Below are positions 43,834 to 55,205 of a stretch of 64,000 bases of DNA, piece by piece (positions within the stretch are counted from its first letter, which is position 1; each line of letters begins with the position of its first letter). A program made the translations under genes and the position numbers. Location of the stretch: NCBI RefSeq assembly GCF_902729355.1, contig NZ_CACVCC010000003.1, positions 62,001-126,000 of the forward strand, written 5' to 3'. The notes beneath the pieces are model-generated. The model saw nothing but the letters and a program-made list of their open reading frames with translations, was not told the origin of the DNA and did not search any database. This DNA comes from Streptococcus sp. S784/96/1 (lineage in GTDB: Bacteria > Bacillota > Bacilli > Lactobacillales > Streptococcaceae).

Positions 43834-45735
43834 CTATTCAGTTTTTCTACGAGCTTTATTATTTCCTTCTAAGTAAACCATCAAAATAGAAATATCTGCT
43901 GGATTGACACCTGAAATACGGCTAGCTTGACCAATTGTTTCTGGATTGATTTTCTTAAATTTTTGACGCGCTTCCGTTGCAATAGAATCAATAGCATCCC
44001 AATCAATATTAGCAGGGATACGTTTTTCTTCCATGCGTTTCATCCTATCAACTTGGTCAAGTGCCTTGTTAATGTAACCTTCATATTTAATTTCAGTCTC
44101 TAAGAGTTCAATAATCTTACTATCCAAATTTTCTGAAGCTGGACCAACAAAATCAGTAACCACCTGATAATTGATTTCAGGACGGCGCATGAATTCTTTA
44201 GCTGTCAAGGCATCTGTCAATGGTTTGAACCCCAGTTCCGCTATTTTTTCATTTGTTTTCTTGACAGGTTTTATTTTGACACTTGACAACCTTGTCAACT
44301 CCTTATCAAATTGTTTTTTCTTAATTTCAAAATGGTTCCAACGATAGTCATCCACCAAACCAACTTCTCGACCAATTGGCGTCAATCGCATATCTGCATT
44401 GTCATGGCGTAAAATCAAACGGTACTCTGCACGACTTGTCAATAGACGATAAGGTTCCAAAGTTCCCTTAGTAACAAGGTCATCAATCATAACTCCAATA
44501 TAAGCATCACTACGCTTCAAAATTAATTCTGGCTTACCTTGTACCTTGAGCGCTGCATTGATACCAGCAACAAGACCTTGACCTGCCGCTTCTTCATAAC
44601 CAGATGTCCCATTGGTTTGACCTGCTGTAAAGAGTCCAGAAATCAATTTCGTTTCAAGAGTCGCACGCAACTGATGTGGCAAAACAATATCGTACTCAAT
44701 CGCATACCCAGTACGCATCAATTCTGCTTTTTCCAAGCCTTTGATAGAATGCAAGAGCTCTTTTTGAACATCTTCTGGTAAACTTGTTGACAACCCTTGA
44801 ACATAAACTTCCTCTGTGTCTCGTCCCTCAGGCTCTAGAAATAGTTGATGGCGCTCTTTATCCGCAAAACGCACAATCTTATCTTCAATTGACGGACAGT
44901 AACGGGGGCCAACTCCCTTAACAATACCAGAAAACATCGGTGCGCGGTGTAAATTTTTATTAATAATATCATGACTAGTCTTATTCGTATAGGTCAACCA
45001 GCAAGGAATTTGATCCTGTAAATAATCATCGTCTTTTGACATAAATGAAAAATGATTTGGTTTCTCATCCCCAGGTTGAATTTCTGTGACTGAGTAGTCG
45101 ATTGACGATGCCTTGACACGAGGTGGAGTTCCTGTTTTGAAACGACCAATTTCCAAACCTAGTTTTTTCAAATTATCTGATAGGGTAACTGATGCTAAAC
45201 TATTATTAGGTCCAGATGAATACTTGAGCTCTCCCAAGATAATCTCACCACGAAGCGCTGTCCCTGTTGTAACAACGACTGCCTTTGCACCATATTTTTG
45301 CCCAGTAGCTGTCAACACACCGACAACCTTACCATTTTCAACTAAAATATCATCAATCATACTCTGACGAAGAGTCAAATTCTCTTGACGTTCTACAGTG
45401 TTCTTCATTTCTTGAGCATAGAGTACCTTATCAGCCTGAGCCCTGAGAGCACGGACAGCAGGGCCCTTACCAGTATTGAGCATTTTCATCTGGATATAGG
45501 TTTTATCAATATTTTTCCCCATTTCTCCACCAAGAGCATCAATCTCTCGGACAACTATCCCCTTAGCTGACCCTCCAATTGAAGGATTACAAGGCATAAA
45601 AGCTAACATATCCAGGTTGATAGTTGCTAGTAAAGTCTTGCATCCCATTCGAGCTGCTGCAAGGCTAGCCTCCACTCCAGCATGACCTGCCCCAATGACG
45701 ATAATATCATAATTTTCAATAAAACGATGTTCCAT
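43834..45735 (-). CDS. mnmG: tRNA uridine-5-carboxymethylaminomethyl modification enzyme
   Basis: A 633-residue FAD enzyme (GidA) that with MnmE adds carboxymethylaminomethyl to U34 of some tRNAs. The FAD-binding [20 protein letters not shown], the catalytic-loop cysteines in [10 protein letters not shown] and [10 protein letters not shown], and [13 protein letters not shown] are present. The start at 45735, with AAAGGA about 12 bases ahead, gives the usual [10 protein letters not shown]. With mnmA nearby, two wobble-uridine modifiers are clustered, both on this strand. Confidence 0.95.
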   Translation of the reverse strand: MEHRFIENYDIIVIGAGHAGVEASLAAARMGCKTLLATINLDMLAFMPCNPSIGGSAKGIVVREIDALGGEMGKNIDKTYIQMKMLNTGKGPAVRALRAQADKVLYAQEMKNTVERQENLTLRQSMIDDILVENGKVVGVLTATGQKYGAKAVVVTTGTALRGEIILGELKYSSGPNNSLASVTLSDNLKKLGLEIGRFKTGTPPRVKASSIDYSVTEIQPGDEKPNHFSFMSKDDDYLQDQIPCWLTYTNKTSHDIINKNLHRAPMFSGIVKGVGPRYCPSIEDKIVRFADKERHQLFLEPEGRDTEEVYVQGLSTSLPEDVQKELLHSIKGLEKAELMRTGYAIEYDIVLPHQLRATLETKLISGLFTAGQTNGTSGYEEAAGQGLVAGINAALKVQGKPELILKRSDAYIGVMIDDLVTKGTLEPYRLLTSRAEYRLILRHDNADMRLTPIGREVGLVDDYRWNHFEIKKKQFDKELTRLSSVKIKPVKKTNEKIAELGFKPLTDALTAKEFMRRPEINYQVVTDFVGPASENLDSKIIELLETEIKYEGYINKALDQVDRMKRMEEKRIPANIDWDAIDSIATEARQKFKKINPETIGQASRISGVNPADISILMVYLEGNNKARRKTE

Positions 45736-45758
45736 TTTATAATTTATTCCTTTCTTCA

Positions 45759-45787
45759 CTGATAATAATATTGACAGTTCTTGTCAA
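45759..45787 (-). promoter_or_regulatory. Promoter of mnmG
   Basis: On the minus strand TTGACA (45787-45782) and TATCAG (45764-45759) are 17 bp apart. The -35 box is part of a palindrome, TTGACA-GTTCT-TGTCAA, at 45771-45787, which may bind a regulator. Confidence 0.45.
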
Positions 45788-46099
45788 TTCTTCTCTTATA
45801 TAACGATGAAAAGAAGCTACGAGAATTAGTCGAGTAAAACTTATCAATTCACACAGTCCTTCACTGACTTTTTACAGTGTTAGAAAACGTTGTTTGGCTA
45901 ATTACACCACTGAGAACTAGTACTTATGCTAAATCCCCGAACCTCTATACTTAGCGACTTTACGACATCTTTACACAATTTAAATAACATAAAAATAGCC
46001 AAAACTCTCGAAAACTGTACGCCAAAAGACATACAATTCCCATGAGCTTTGACCATCATGTTATTGTCAAGACAAGTTTAACAGATTTCAGAAGTAATT
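45788..46099. other. 312-bp spacer without recognised content
   Basis: No ORF with a start and ribosome site, no clear repeat copy elsewhere in the window and no convincing RNA gene. Base composition is a little higher in GC than other spacers, which may hint at decayed sequence. Confidence 0.3.
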
Positions 46100-46740
46100 T
46101 CAAGATTTTACTGACAGTAATTTACTAAACAATGTTTGATTTTTAGATTGAGCCTTTAAATATTGGTAAAATACTTCTCTTGATAAAATCTTATTAATCA
46201 TAATTTTATCAAATTTATCAAATATTTCAATAAAAGATCGTTTCGTTAACCTATTTATATAAATTACATCCTCGGATTCCTGACGTTTTCTATCTGCAAC
46301 TTCTAGGGGATACCCTGTTCCAAAGTCACCTTCAAATAGTTTATCCAAAGTATACTGTAAATTTAATTCTCCAGCCCAACCAAAATTCAATCCTAAAGCT
46401 AAGGATGCAACATTTCCATTATTAATACGCCCAAATAGAAAAGCATCTTGAGGTGTTTGAATAAAACCTGCACGTAAACCCGGTAAGCTGTTACAAGCCA
46501 TCATCATTCCTTGACCTGAGGAGCAGCCAGTAATAACAAAGTCTATTGAGCCAGTCTCAATTAATAAACTAATCATGACTGCTAGACTGCTACTTCAACA
46601 TATGAGTAAGATTCAGTTTCTTCTGGGAAAATACCTAGATTAATAATATCGTTATCTTTCCCCGCAGCTTTTTTTACAGCTTCAAAAAGAAGCTGATTAA
46701 TATCTGTCCGTGTACTAGCTTGAATAACTGCAATTCTCAT
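46100..46740 (-). pseudogene. RpiB/LacA-family sugar-phosphate isomerase, frameshifted
   Basis: From the ATG at 46740 the frame MRIAVIQASTRTDINQLLFE runs 52 codons to a TAG at 46582. The rest of the protein (MISLLIETGSIDFVITGCSS GQGMMMACNS onward, 158 codons) continues in another frame from 46576. Together they form an about 210-residue RpiB-like protein with the GCSSGQGM motif (compare GxGxGM in RpiB). A single small indel near 46580 breaks it. It lies between mnmA and mnmG on the same strand. Substrate of the intact form is unknown. Confidence 0.7.
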
Positions 46741-46758
46741 ATGTTACTCCTTATTGTG

Positions 46759-47934
<1,176 letters not shown>

Positions 47935-48093
47935 TCAAAAAACGATTTGAAGGTCGATTTTGAAGCGCCAATTGCGCAATCTTTATTATACCAACAATTT
48001 GATTGTTTTCAAAATACTTATTATCACATTATCACTTTCAATTTATCTTCAATTTGTTATAATAGTCTAGCAAATTTAATTTTGGAGCAAGAT

Positions 48094-48765
48094 ATGAAAA
48101 CACTCAAATTTCAGTCGGTTTTCGACATTATTGGACCAGTTATGATTGGACCATCATCAAGTCATACTGCAGGAGCGGTAAGAATTGGTAAAGTTATTCA
48201 TTCAATCTTTGGTGAAATTCCAGAAAGTGTCACCTTTGCTTTGTATAATTCCTTTGCTAAAACCTATCAAGGTCACGGTACTGATAAGGCGCTTGTTGCA
48301 GGAATTATGGGCATGGATACAGATAATCCAGACATCAAAAATTCTCTTGAAATTGCTCATCAACATGGCATAAAAATCTATTGGGAAATTCTGAAAGATA
48401 GCAATGCTCCGCACCCAAATACAGCTAAAATTACTGTCAAAAAAGGTGATAAAAGTATGAGTATCACAGGTATTTCAATTGGCGGGGGCAATATCCAAGT
48501 GACAGAATTAAATGGCTTCTCAGTATCTCTATCGATGAATACACCTACTATCATTGTCGTTCATAAAGATATTCCAGGTATGATTGCCAAGGTTACTGAT
48601 ATTCTTTCAAAATATGATATCAATATTGCTCAAATGACTGTAACCCGTGAAAGTCAAGGACAAAAAGCTATTATGATTATTGAAGTTGATTCACGTAACT
48701 GTAAAGATTGTGTCAAAGAGATTGAAAAAATCCCTAATCTTTATAATGCTAATTTCTTTGATTAA
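48094..48765 (+). CDS. sdaAB: L-serine dehydratase, beta subunit
   Basis: A 223-residue subunit of the iron-sulfur enzyme that turns L-serine into pyruvate and ammonia. GPVMIGPSSSHTAGAVRIG at the N-terminus is the family signature. The C-terminal part from about residue 145 (TPTIIVVHKDIPGMIAKVTD) is an ACT regulatory domain. The ATG at 48094, preceded by TTGGAG, is preferred over the long upstream frame. It is followed after 11 bp by sdaAA, with which it forms one operon. Confidence 0.95.
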   Translation: MKTLKFQSVFDIIGPVMIGPSSSHTAGAVRIGKVIHSIFGEIPESVTFALYNSFAKTYQGHGTDKALVAGIMGMDTDNPDIKNSLEIAHQHGIKIYWEILKDSNAPHPNTAKITVKKGDKSMSITGISIGGGNIQVTELNGFSVSLSMNTPTIIVVHKDIPGMIAKVTDILSKYDINIAQMTVTRESQGQKAIMIIEVDSRNCKDCVKEIEKIPNLYNANFFD

Positions 48766-48776
48766 AGGAGACAGTG

Positions 48777-49652
48777 ATGTTTTATACTATAGAGGACCTT
48801 GTAGAACAAGCAGAGCAACAATATGATGGTAATGTTGCTGAATTAATGATTGCAACAGAAGTTGAAATGACTGGTCGTAATCGAGAAGAAATTATTGGCA
48901 TCATGTCTCGTAATTTACAAGTCATGAAATCATCCGTAACAGAAGGGTTGACGCCTACTAAATCAATTTCTGGACTTACAGGCGGAGATGCACTCAAAAT
49001 GGACACTTACATCCGTCTGGGAAAAACACTCTCAGACAACACAATCTTATCTACAGTTCGAAATGCAATGGCCGTCAATGAATTAAATGCTAAAATGGGA
49101 TTAGTTTGTGCTACACCAACGGCAGGATCTGCCGGATGTTTGCCTGCTGTTCTGTCAACAGCAATTGACAAGTTAGGGTTAAACGAAAAAGAGCAACTTG
49201 ACTTTCTCTTTACAGCCGGTGCCTTCGGTTTGGTTATTGGTAACAATGCATCCATTTCAGGGGCTGAAGGAGGATGCCAAGCCGAAGTAGGATCTGCTTC
49301 TGCTATGTCAGCAGCAGCTGTTGTAATGGCGGCAGGTGGTACAGCATACCAAGCTAGTCAAGCTATTGCATTTGTCATTAAAAATATGTTAGGTCTTATT
49401 TGTGATCCAGTTGCTGGACTTGTAGAAGTTCCCTGTGTTAAACGTAATGCCCTAGGTTCAAGTTTTGCCTTAATAGCAGCTGATATGGCACTTGCAGGCA
49501 TTAATTCACAAATTCCAGTTGATGAAGTTATTGATGCTATGTATCAGGTCGGATCAGCTTTACCAACTGCCTTTCGTGAAACAGCTGAAGGTGGCCTAGC
49601 AACAACTCCTACAGGTCGTCAATATACTAAAGAAATTTTTGGAGAAATATGA
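48777..49652 (+). CDS. sdaAA: L-serine dehydratase, alpha subunit
   Basis: A 291-residue catalytic subunit carrying the [4Fe-4S] cluster. Candidate ligands lie in ATPTAGSAGCLPAVLST, GGCQAEVGSASAM and LICDPVAGLVEVPCVKRN, the three conserved cysteine blocks. AAAGGAG precedes the ATG at 48777; the codon before it is GTG, a possible alternative start. Its stop overlaps the next start (ATATGATG), so the histidine phosphatase is coupled to it. Confidence 0.95.
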   Translation: MFYTIEDLVEQAEQQYDGNVAELMIATEVEMTGRNREEIIGIMSRNLQVMKSSVTEGLTPTKSISGLTGGDALKMDTYIRLGKTLSDNTILSTVRNAMAVNELNAKMGLVCATPTAGSAGCLPAVLSTAIDKLGLNEKEQLDFLFTAGAFGLVIGNNASISGAEGGCQAEVGSASAMSAAAVVMAAGGTAYQASQAIAFVIKNMLGLICDPVAGLVEVPCVKRNALGSSFALIAADMALAGINSQIPVDEVIDAMYQVGSALPTAFRETAEGGLATTPTGRQYTKEIFGEI

Positions 49653-50248
49653 TGTCCACAACAGTTTATTTTGTTAGACATTGCGAGCCAAATTATAAAA
49701 ATCATGATGATTCAAGTCGTGAATTGACTCAAAAAGGTTTACAAGATCGTCAATTTATTATCAAATTTTTTGAAAATAAATTAATCAATCATATTTTTTC
49801 AAGTCCTTATAAAAGGGCTTTTGATACTGTTTTACCTCTAGCAAAGCAACACAAACTTAACATCATAACGGTTGACGACTTCAAAGAACGTAAAATTGAC
49901 AATGTTTGGATTGAAGATTTTAAATCATTTACACAAAAACAATGGTTCGACTTTTCCTATAAATTAACTGATGGGGAATGTTTACATGATGTTCAACAAA
50001 GAAACATGAGAGCTCTCAATCAATTACTCATTGATAAAGATGGGCAATCTCTTGTTATCGGATCTCACGGTACAGCTATTTCGACCATTATAAACTTTTT
50101 TTTCAAATCTTATGGCTACCAAGATTTTGAAAATATCAAATCATTAATGCCTTATATTGCCGAATTTCAATTTAATAAATTAGACTGCCAATCAATCTCC
50201 ATTCATAATATCTTTACAGGAGCTTGTCATGAAATCTATTCTATTTGA
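49649..50248 (+). CDS. Histidine phosphatase superfamily protein
   Basis: A 199-residue phosphoglycerate-mutase-like phosphatase. The catalytic motif FVRHCEPNY (R-H with Glu-Cys) lies near residue 8 and the second histidine in VIGSHGTAIS near residue 136; FSSPYKRAFDT provides the second Arg. The family removes phosphate from small molecules or proteins; substrate is unknown. It overlaps sdaAA and also the start of the broken HAD gene that follows (20 bases). Confidence 0.85.
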   Translation: MMSTTVYFVRHCEPNYKNHDDSSRELTQKGLQDRQFIIKFFENKLINHIFSSPYKRAFDTVLPLAKQHKLNIITVDDFKERKIDNVWIEDFKSFTQKQWFDFSYKLTDGECLHDVQQRNMRALNQLLIDKDGQSLVIGSHGTAISTIINFFFKSYGYQDFENIKSLMPYIAEFQFNKLDCQSISIHNIFTGACHEIYSI

Positions 50249-50850
50249 CCTTGATGGAACACTCGTTGATTCTAGTTCTGGAATCAAATAATCATTTGTT
50301 CATATTTTTGCAGCACTAGGGGTACCATTGCCTAGACCTAAAATGACGAGAACTTTTATAGGTCCACCTCTAGAAGATAGTTTTAGACAATATGTTGATG
50401 ATGTTGACAAAGCCGTCACTATCTATCGAGATTATTACAAAAATATTGGAGTTTTTGAGGTTAAATTATATCCTTGCATTGAACAGCTGCTGAAAGAATT
50501 AGTAGCTAATCATTTTAACCTTTATATTACAAGTAGTAAAAATGAACCAATGATTCATGTCATGCTAAAACACTTAAATATTGACAGATTCTTTACAGGT
50601 ATCTATGGTCATACTTGTGATAGAAATAACAAAATAAAGGTCATCGAAGCATGCCTCCTATCAGAAAATATTAATCAAAAGATGCTATTATTATTGGTGA
50701 TACTAAATTTGATATTATTGGAGGTAAAAATAATAATATTAAAACACTCGGCATAACCTGGGGATTTGTCTAGAAGAAGAAGAACTTTTATTGGTAGGTT
50801 CTGATGCTATTTGCCATAAGCCTCAAGATATTTTAAAGAGTCTGGGACAA
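50229..50850 (+). pseudogene. HAD-family phosphatase, multiply disrupted
   Basis: Starts MKSILFDLDGTLVDSSSGIK, with the HAD motif I DxDGT, and then has an in-frame TAA at codon 21 (50289). The same frame goes on (VPLPRPKMTRTFIGPPLEDS) to about 50683, where a frameshift moves IIIGDTKFDIIGG to another frame, and a further shift near 50768 precedes LEEEELLLVGSDAICHKPQD. The end runs into repeat A. It resembles the phosphoglycolate phosphatase (Gph/PpaX) group. Three lesions make it a true pseudogene. Confidence 0.8.
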
Positions 50851-50946
50851 ACCAAACCATCACGATGGCGGAGCCCACACCCACAAAACAATGACAACCA
50901 ATAGGCAAAGCCCTCGCTAAGTGCTATACTCTTAGTGAGGGCTTTT
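50838..50946 (+). repeat. Intergenic repeat A, copy 2
   Basis: GAGTCTGGGACAAACC to the hairpin AAAGCCCTC...GAGGGCTTT, near-identical to 24125-24230 in inverted orientation. It ends the HAD pseudogene. Confidence 0.8.
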
Positions 50947-50960
50947 TCAAGTTTTCGCAT

Positions 50961-51111
50961 AAAAAGATTTTTAGTTTAGAAAATTTATACCAATAAATCT
51001 AAATTTCTAATAAACTGTATATAAAAACGAACAAAGATACTCTTTAAATATATAAGAGATAATTTTTGTTCGTTTTTTGTTTTATTGTCCAGAGTTTTTT
51101 GTCTCAAACTC
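50961..51111 (+). repeat. MITE-like repeat B, copy 2
   Basis: Same interior as 38586-38735, including AAACGAACAAAGATACTCTT, with a few substitutions and a degenerate right end (TTTTGTCTCAAACTC). Confidence 0.75.
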
Positions 51112-51115
51112 TTTT

Positions 51116-51793
51116 TTATTGCATGCCCCAAGCAGCTAAACCCTGTGAGTTATAAGCATTTAGAGCTGAATTTATCTGATCTTGCACAGTGGCTGTTGAT
51201 CCCCAACCAGGCATCGTTTGGAAAAGTCCAGACGCACCTGATGCATTCGCTACATTTGGATTCCCATTAGACTCACGTGCAATAATATACTCCCAAGTTG
51301 ACTGGGGTACACCAGTTGCTTTCGCCATTTGAGCTGCAGCTTCTGTTCCGATCACGCCAGCTGTGTTACCATTTGCCAAAACACCTGAGTAAGATACTGA
51401 AGAAGTCGCAGTTAACTGAGAGTTGTAATGATTAGCTGTCTGATTGACTTGCGGGATAATTTCATTAACAAGATTTTCAGTTGGCACTGAAACCGTTGAA
51501 GCAAGTTCTTCATAATGAACTGATTTTAACAAATTTGTAGTTTCAAAAGCAATAGCGTTTGCTTCAGTTGAAACTGCTGTTGTTGCTTTAATAGTTAGTG
51601 GAACACTTGTTTCTAAACTAGAAATTTCAAAATTTTCAACTGTATTTTCTTTTTTAGTTGATGTTACATAAGATTCAGTATTAACAGATTGTGTTGTCAG
51701 AACAATTGACAAACTTGTAAATAATAATCCTAAAACAATTTGTTTAGATTTTTGTTTCTTTAGCGAACGTCGTGTGACTCTGCTATTTGACAT
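51116..51793 (-). CDS. Secreted lysozyme-like (transglycosylase/Apf-type) protein
   Basis: A 225-residue exported protein. A basic N-terminus ([20 protein letters not shown]) and hydrophobic stretch ([13 protein letters not shown]) form the signal peptide. The middle is Thr/Ser/Glu-rich and unstructured. The C-terminal about 70 residues ([20 protein letters not shown], then [13 protein letters not shown]) are a lysozyme-like domain with Glu in ARESNG as candidate catalytic acid; this matches small Gram-positive transglycosylases and aggregation-promoting factors. The ATG at 51793 follows GGGAAG. It probably remodels peptidoglycan. Confidence 0.8.
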   Translation of the reverse strand: MSNSRVTRRSLKKQKSKQIVLGLLFTSLSIVLTTQSVNTESYVTSTKKENTVENFEISSLETSVPLTIKATTAVSTEANAIAFETTNLLKSVHYEELASTVSVPTENLVNEIIPQVNQTANHYNSQLTATSSVSYSGVLANGNTAGVIGTEAAAQMAKATGVPQSTWEYIIARESNGNPNVANASGASGLFQTMPGWGSTATVQDQINSALNAYNSQGLAAWGMQ

Positions 51794-51841
51794 GAATTTC
51801 TTCCCTTTTTTAATTTTAACCTCATCTAGTCTAACATACAA

Positions 51842-52209
51842 TTGTTACAGTTACTTTACACCTATGTTTAAAAATAGCGTATATATACAACATCTTGTAA
51901 TATAGAGAACTATATCTGCTTTTTTAATGCTTCATTTATAAAATTATAGCTAAAACTCTATAAAAGGTTGTCTATCATGTAAACTTTTTGTAAATATCAT
52001 TGTGTTTTAGATTCTTGAACTATTAGTCTATAAAAAGATCAAAAGATTCTAGAAGATAGCATTTAAAAAATTCTATCGAAATGAATATAAGTTGTTTTTT
52101 CAAACTATGACCAATAACTCGCATAGTGAATAGCTTATTTATTTTGCACCTACAAAGTCAAGAGTGATCATCTAATAAAAAAACTTAGAACACCTAAAAA
52201 TAAGGTATA
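51842..52209. other. Gene-free spacer
   Basis: About 370 bp, very AT-rich, without a supported gene, repeat copy or RNA. It must hold the promoter of the secreted lysozyme-like gene, but no box is clear enough to call. Confidence 0.4.
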
Positions 52210-53007
52210 CTAAGGTTTTTTCAGTATAAATAGCAACATAGCTATTATTAATATCACTAAGATAGCAAAAGTGTCTATTGATTTCCATTTGAGCAAACGG
52301 TATTTCGTCCGACCATCTCCACCTTTGTAACCACGTGATTCCATTGCAATGGCAAGAGCATCAGCACGTTTAAAACTAGAAGCAAAAAGGGGAATTAAAA
52401 TTGGAATAATTGACTTTATTTTTTTAATCAGATTACCTTCTCCAAAATCAACACCCCGTGCTTTCTGAGCATTCATAATCCGAATAGTATCATCCATCAG
52501 AGTAGGAACAAAACGCAAACTAAGTGACAACATTAATCCGATTTCATGTGCTGGAACCTTTAAAGGTTTCAACGGATTCAATAAAGATTCAACTGCATCT
52601 GCAAGACTTAAAGGGGTGGTTGTTAAAGTTAGTAGAGTTGAAAAGAAAATAATCAAGACAAATCGCATAAAAATGATTCCTGCTTGATTTAAACCAACAC
52701 GTGTAATTTGCAGAAAACCAAAATGGAAAAACACTTCTCCTCCACCAGTAAAAAAAAGCTGGAAAATAGTAGTAAATAAGATAATCCCTATCATTGGTCT
52801 AACACCACGTAAAAAGAAACCCAACTTTATACCAGATAACCAAATAGAAAAAAGAGAAAAAAACAAAAGTAACGCATTTGTTATCATATTATTAGCCCAA
52901 AATATTACAACAATATAAATTAACATAGCTAATAATTTACTTCTTGGATCCAATCTATGAATAATCGAAGTACCTGGAATATAACGACCTAAAATCAATT
53001 TATCCAT
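52210..53007 (-). CDS. ecfT: ECF transporter transmembrane subunit EcfT
   Basis: A 265-residue membrane subunit of the energy-coupling factor module, which pairs with interchangeable substrate-binding S proteins to import vitamins and metals. Several helices (for example [39 protein letters not shown]) and the coupling motif [14 protein letters not shown], with the second at [13 protein letters not shown], are present. The ATG at 53007 fits the GGGAGGG upstream. It overlaps ecfA2 by eight bases. No S component is encoded nearby. Confidence 0.93.
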   Translation of the reverse strand: MDKLILGRYIPGTSIIHRLDPRSKLLAMLIYIVVIFWANNMITNALLLFFSLFSIWLSGIKLGFFLRGVRPMIGIILFTTIFQLFFTGGGEVFFHFGFLQITRVGLNQAGIIFMRFVLIIFFSTLLTLTTTPLSLADAVESLLNPLKPLKVPAHEIGLMLSLSLRFVPTLMDDTIRIMNAQKARGVDFGEGNLIKKIKSIIPILIPLFASSFKRADALAIAMESRGYKGGDGRTKYRLLKWKSIDTFAILVILIIAMLLFILKKP

Positions 53008-53842
53008 AAACAATTCCCTCCCTGAATTCAGCTAAAGTAACAGGAAGTTCTTCCATCAAAAAGCCTCGTTTTCTTAAATTATACGCCAATTTTGTAATTT
53101 TTGGTACACCAAGTTGTTTTTCTTCCAATAACTCCACTTTCTGAAAAACATCTTTTGGAGTTCCAGATAAAACAACTTTTCCTTTTTCTAAAACATGAAC
53201 AAAATCTGCATAATTTGCTACATCATCCATTAAATGTGTTACCAATACAATAGTTAAACCAAATTGATGAAGATTTTTAAATAAAGTCATCAATTCCTTA
53301 CGTCCTTTTGGATCCAGTCCAGCTGTCGGTTCATCTAAAACAAGAATTTCTGGCTCCATTGCTAAGATTCCAGCAATGGCCACGCGACGCATCTGTCCAC
53401 CGGACAATTCAAAAGGATTTTTTTCAAATAGTTCCTCAGAGATCCCAACCATAGTTAGTTTCTCACGAGCAATTTGCTCAGCTTTTTCTTGAGAAATACC
53501 AAAATTTTGAGGACCAAAGGCTGCATCCTTCAGAACAGTCTCTTCAAATAATTGACTTTCGGGAAACTGAAAGACTAAACCAACTTTTTGACGAAGTTGT
53601 TTGATATCTTTTGAGTTAGAAGTTGATGTAATCACATGTTTATCAACTGAAACACTCCCTAACGTTGGAATATTAAGACCATTTAAAAGCTGCATAATAG
53701 TAGATTTTCCAGAACCAGTATGCCCAATAAAAGCAGTATAACTTTTTTTTATAATCTCAAGATTGACATCAAACAGTGCTCTTCCTTCAAAGGGTGTCCC
53801 TGCTTGGTATGTATAACTTACATTTTCGAGAGTAATCCCCAT
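53000..53842 (-). CDS. ecfA2: ECF transporter ATPase EcfA2
   Basis: A 280-residue ABC ATPase. Walker A is GHTGSGKST near residue 41, signature [13 protein letters not shown] near 144 and Walker [14 protein letters not shown] near 167, then the switch histidine in [10 protein letters not shown]. It forms a heterodimer with EcfA1. The start overlaps ecfA1 by 25 bases. Typical length for EcfA2. Confidence 0.93.
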   Translation of the reverse strand: MGITLENVSYTYQAGTPFEGRALFDVNLEIIKKSYTAFIGHTGSGKSTIMQLLNGLNIPTLGSVSVDKHVITSTSNSKDIKQLRQKVGLVFQFPESQLFEETVLKDAAFGPQNFGISQEKAEQIAREKLTMVGISEELFEKNPFELSGGQMRRVAIAGILAMEPEILVLDEPTAGLDPKGRKELMTLFKNLHQFGLTIVLVTHLMDDVANYADFVHVLEKGKVVLSGTPKDVFQKVELLEEKQLGVPKITKLAYNLRKRGFLMEELPVTLAEFREGIVYG

Positions 53843-54645
53843 AATTCCTCTTCTAATTCCTTTTCTGTTAAATAAGCTGCGCTAAAGTCTAATTTTTCTG
53901 ATAAATCTTTAATGACACTTGTTGTAAAGGGAATGTCCAGTCCTAGGTCAATCAATGATTCTTCGCGGGCAAAAAGTTCTCGCGGAACTGAATCTGATTC
54001 AATCTTCCCACCTTGCATAACAATCACTCGATCACTAAGTGCTACTTCATCTAAATCATGAGTAATCGAAATAACAGTCATTTGATGCTCTTCACGAATT
54101 TTTTGCATTACATCAATCAATTCTAAGCGACCTTCTGGATCTAACATACTAGTCGCTTCATCAAGAATTAAAATATCAGGATTCATAGCAAGTGCACCTG
54201 CAATAGCAACTCGCTGTTTTTGCCCACCAGATAATCGTGCAGGTTCCTTAGTTTTGAAATCAATCATTCCCACTAATTCGAGAGCTTCATTGACACGAGA
54301 TACCATTTCTTCATGAGAAACTCCTTTATTTTCAAGAGAAAAAGCAACATCATCCTCAACCGTTGCACCAACAAACTGATTATCAGGATTTTGAAAAACC
54401 ATCCCAATTTTATGACGAATAGTCCAAAGATTCTTCTCCGTTAATTGTTCACCATCAATCCAGATTTCACCTGTTTCTGGCTCTAACAATCCATCAATTA
54501 AACGAACTGTAGTTGATTTTCCAGAACCATTATGGCCCACAATTGATAGCCATTCCCCGCGTTTCACGTGAAACGAAACATTATCAAGTGTTGGGGATTC
54601 TTGTCCTTCCACATAGCGAAATGTAATATTCTTAAACTCAATCAT
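53818..54645 (-). CDS. ecfA1: ECF transporter ATPase EcfA1
   Basis: A 275-residue ABC ATPase, partner of EcfA2. Walker A is [10 protein letters not shown] near residue 38, Q-loop in [10 protein letters not shown], signature [13 protein letters not shown] near 139, Walker [14 protein letters not shown] near 162 and switch ISITHDLDE. Overlaps the pgsA stop by four bases, so it is in one operon with pgsA, rodZ and probably the M16 genes. Confidence 0.93.
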   Translation of the reverse strand: MIEFKNITFRYVEGQESPTLDNVSFHVKRGEWLSIVGHNGSGKSTTVRLIDGLLEPETGEIWIDGEQLTEKNLWTIRHKIGMVFQNPDNQFVGATVEDDVAFSLENKGVSHEEMVSRVNEALELVGMIDFKTKEPARLSGGQKQRVAIAGALAMNPDILILDEATSMLDPEGRLELIDVMQKIREEHQMTVISITHDLDEVALSDRVIVMQGGKIESDSVPRELFAREESLIDLGLDIPFTTSVIKDLSEKLDFSAAYLTEKELEEELWGLLSKM

Positions 54646-55190
54646 TTACGAAATGTATCCTTAAATAAAAAACTTGCCTCCCTAAAATAGTCATATCCTG
54701 AATATAGGGTGAAAAATAGAGAAATATAAAGCATAATATTTCCTACAAAGGCCCAATGAAAAAGCAACAAGACAACTGCAAGCATCTGAGTAGCTGTCTT
54801 AATTTTACCCAGCATAGCAGCAGCTAGGACCTCACCTCCTGTTTCAACCAAAAGAAGTCTGAGCCCTGTGACTGCTAATTCTCGGCAAATAATGACAGCA
54901 GTAACCCAGGCTGGCGCTAAATCTAAACCAACTAGCATAATAAAAGCAGACATAACTAACATCTTATCTGCAAGCGGATCTGCAAACTTACCAAAATTAG
55001 TAACTACATGCCATTTTCGAGCAAGATAACCATCTAAATAATCTGTTATACTGGCAATTGCAAATACAAAAGCTGCAATAATGTGCCATACAATATTATT
55101 TGGAATAGAGGCTAACAATAAAAATAGGGGTATTAAGATAATGCGTCCAACTGTGAGTAAATTGGGGATATTTTCTTTTTTATTAAACAT
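54642..55190 (-). CDS. pgsA: CDP-diacylglycerol-glycerol-3-phosphate 3-phosphatidyltransferase
   Basis: A 182-residue membrane enzyme of phosphatidylglycerol synthesis. The CDP-alcohol phosphotransferase motif D-G-x2-A-R-x8-G-x3-D-x3-D is seen as TDYLDGYLARKWHVVTNFGK followed by FADPLADK. Four or five hydrophobic helices surround it. It lies 15 bp after rodZ and overlaps ecfA1, a conserved arrangement in streptococci. Confidence 0.94.
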   Translation of the reverse strand: MFNKKENIPNLLTVGRIILIPLFLLLASIPNNIVWHIIAAFVFAIASITDYLDGYLARKWHVVTNFGKFADPLADKMLVMSAFIMLVGLDLAPAWVTAVIICRELAVTGLRLLLVETGGEVLAAAMLGKIKTATQMLAVVLLLFHWAFVGNIMLYISLFFTLYSGYDYFREASFLFKDTFRK

Positions 55191-55205
55191 AAATTTTCAA
55201 TTTTC

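Noticed and set aside
47947..48093. 49-residue extension of the serine dehydratase beta subunit
   Set aside because: It lies in the promoter region and the family begins at MKTLKFQSVFD, with a good ribosome site.
50328..50756. 142-aa independent protein
   Set aside because: It is the middle of the broken HAD gene: same frame as the upstream DxDGT start and shifted at the end.
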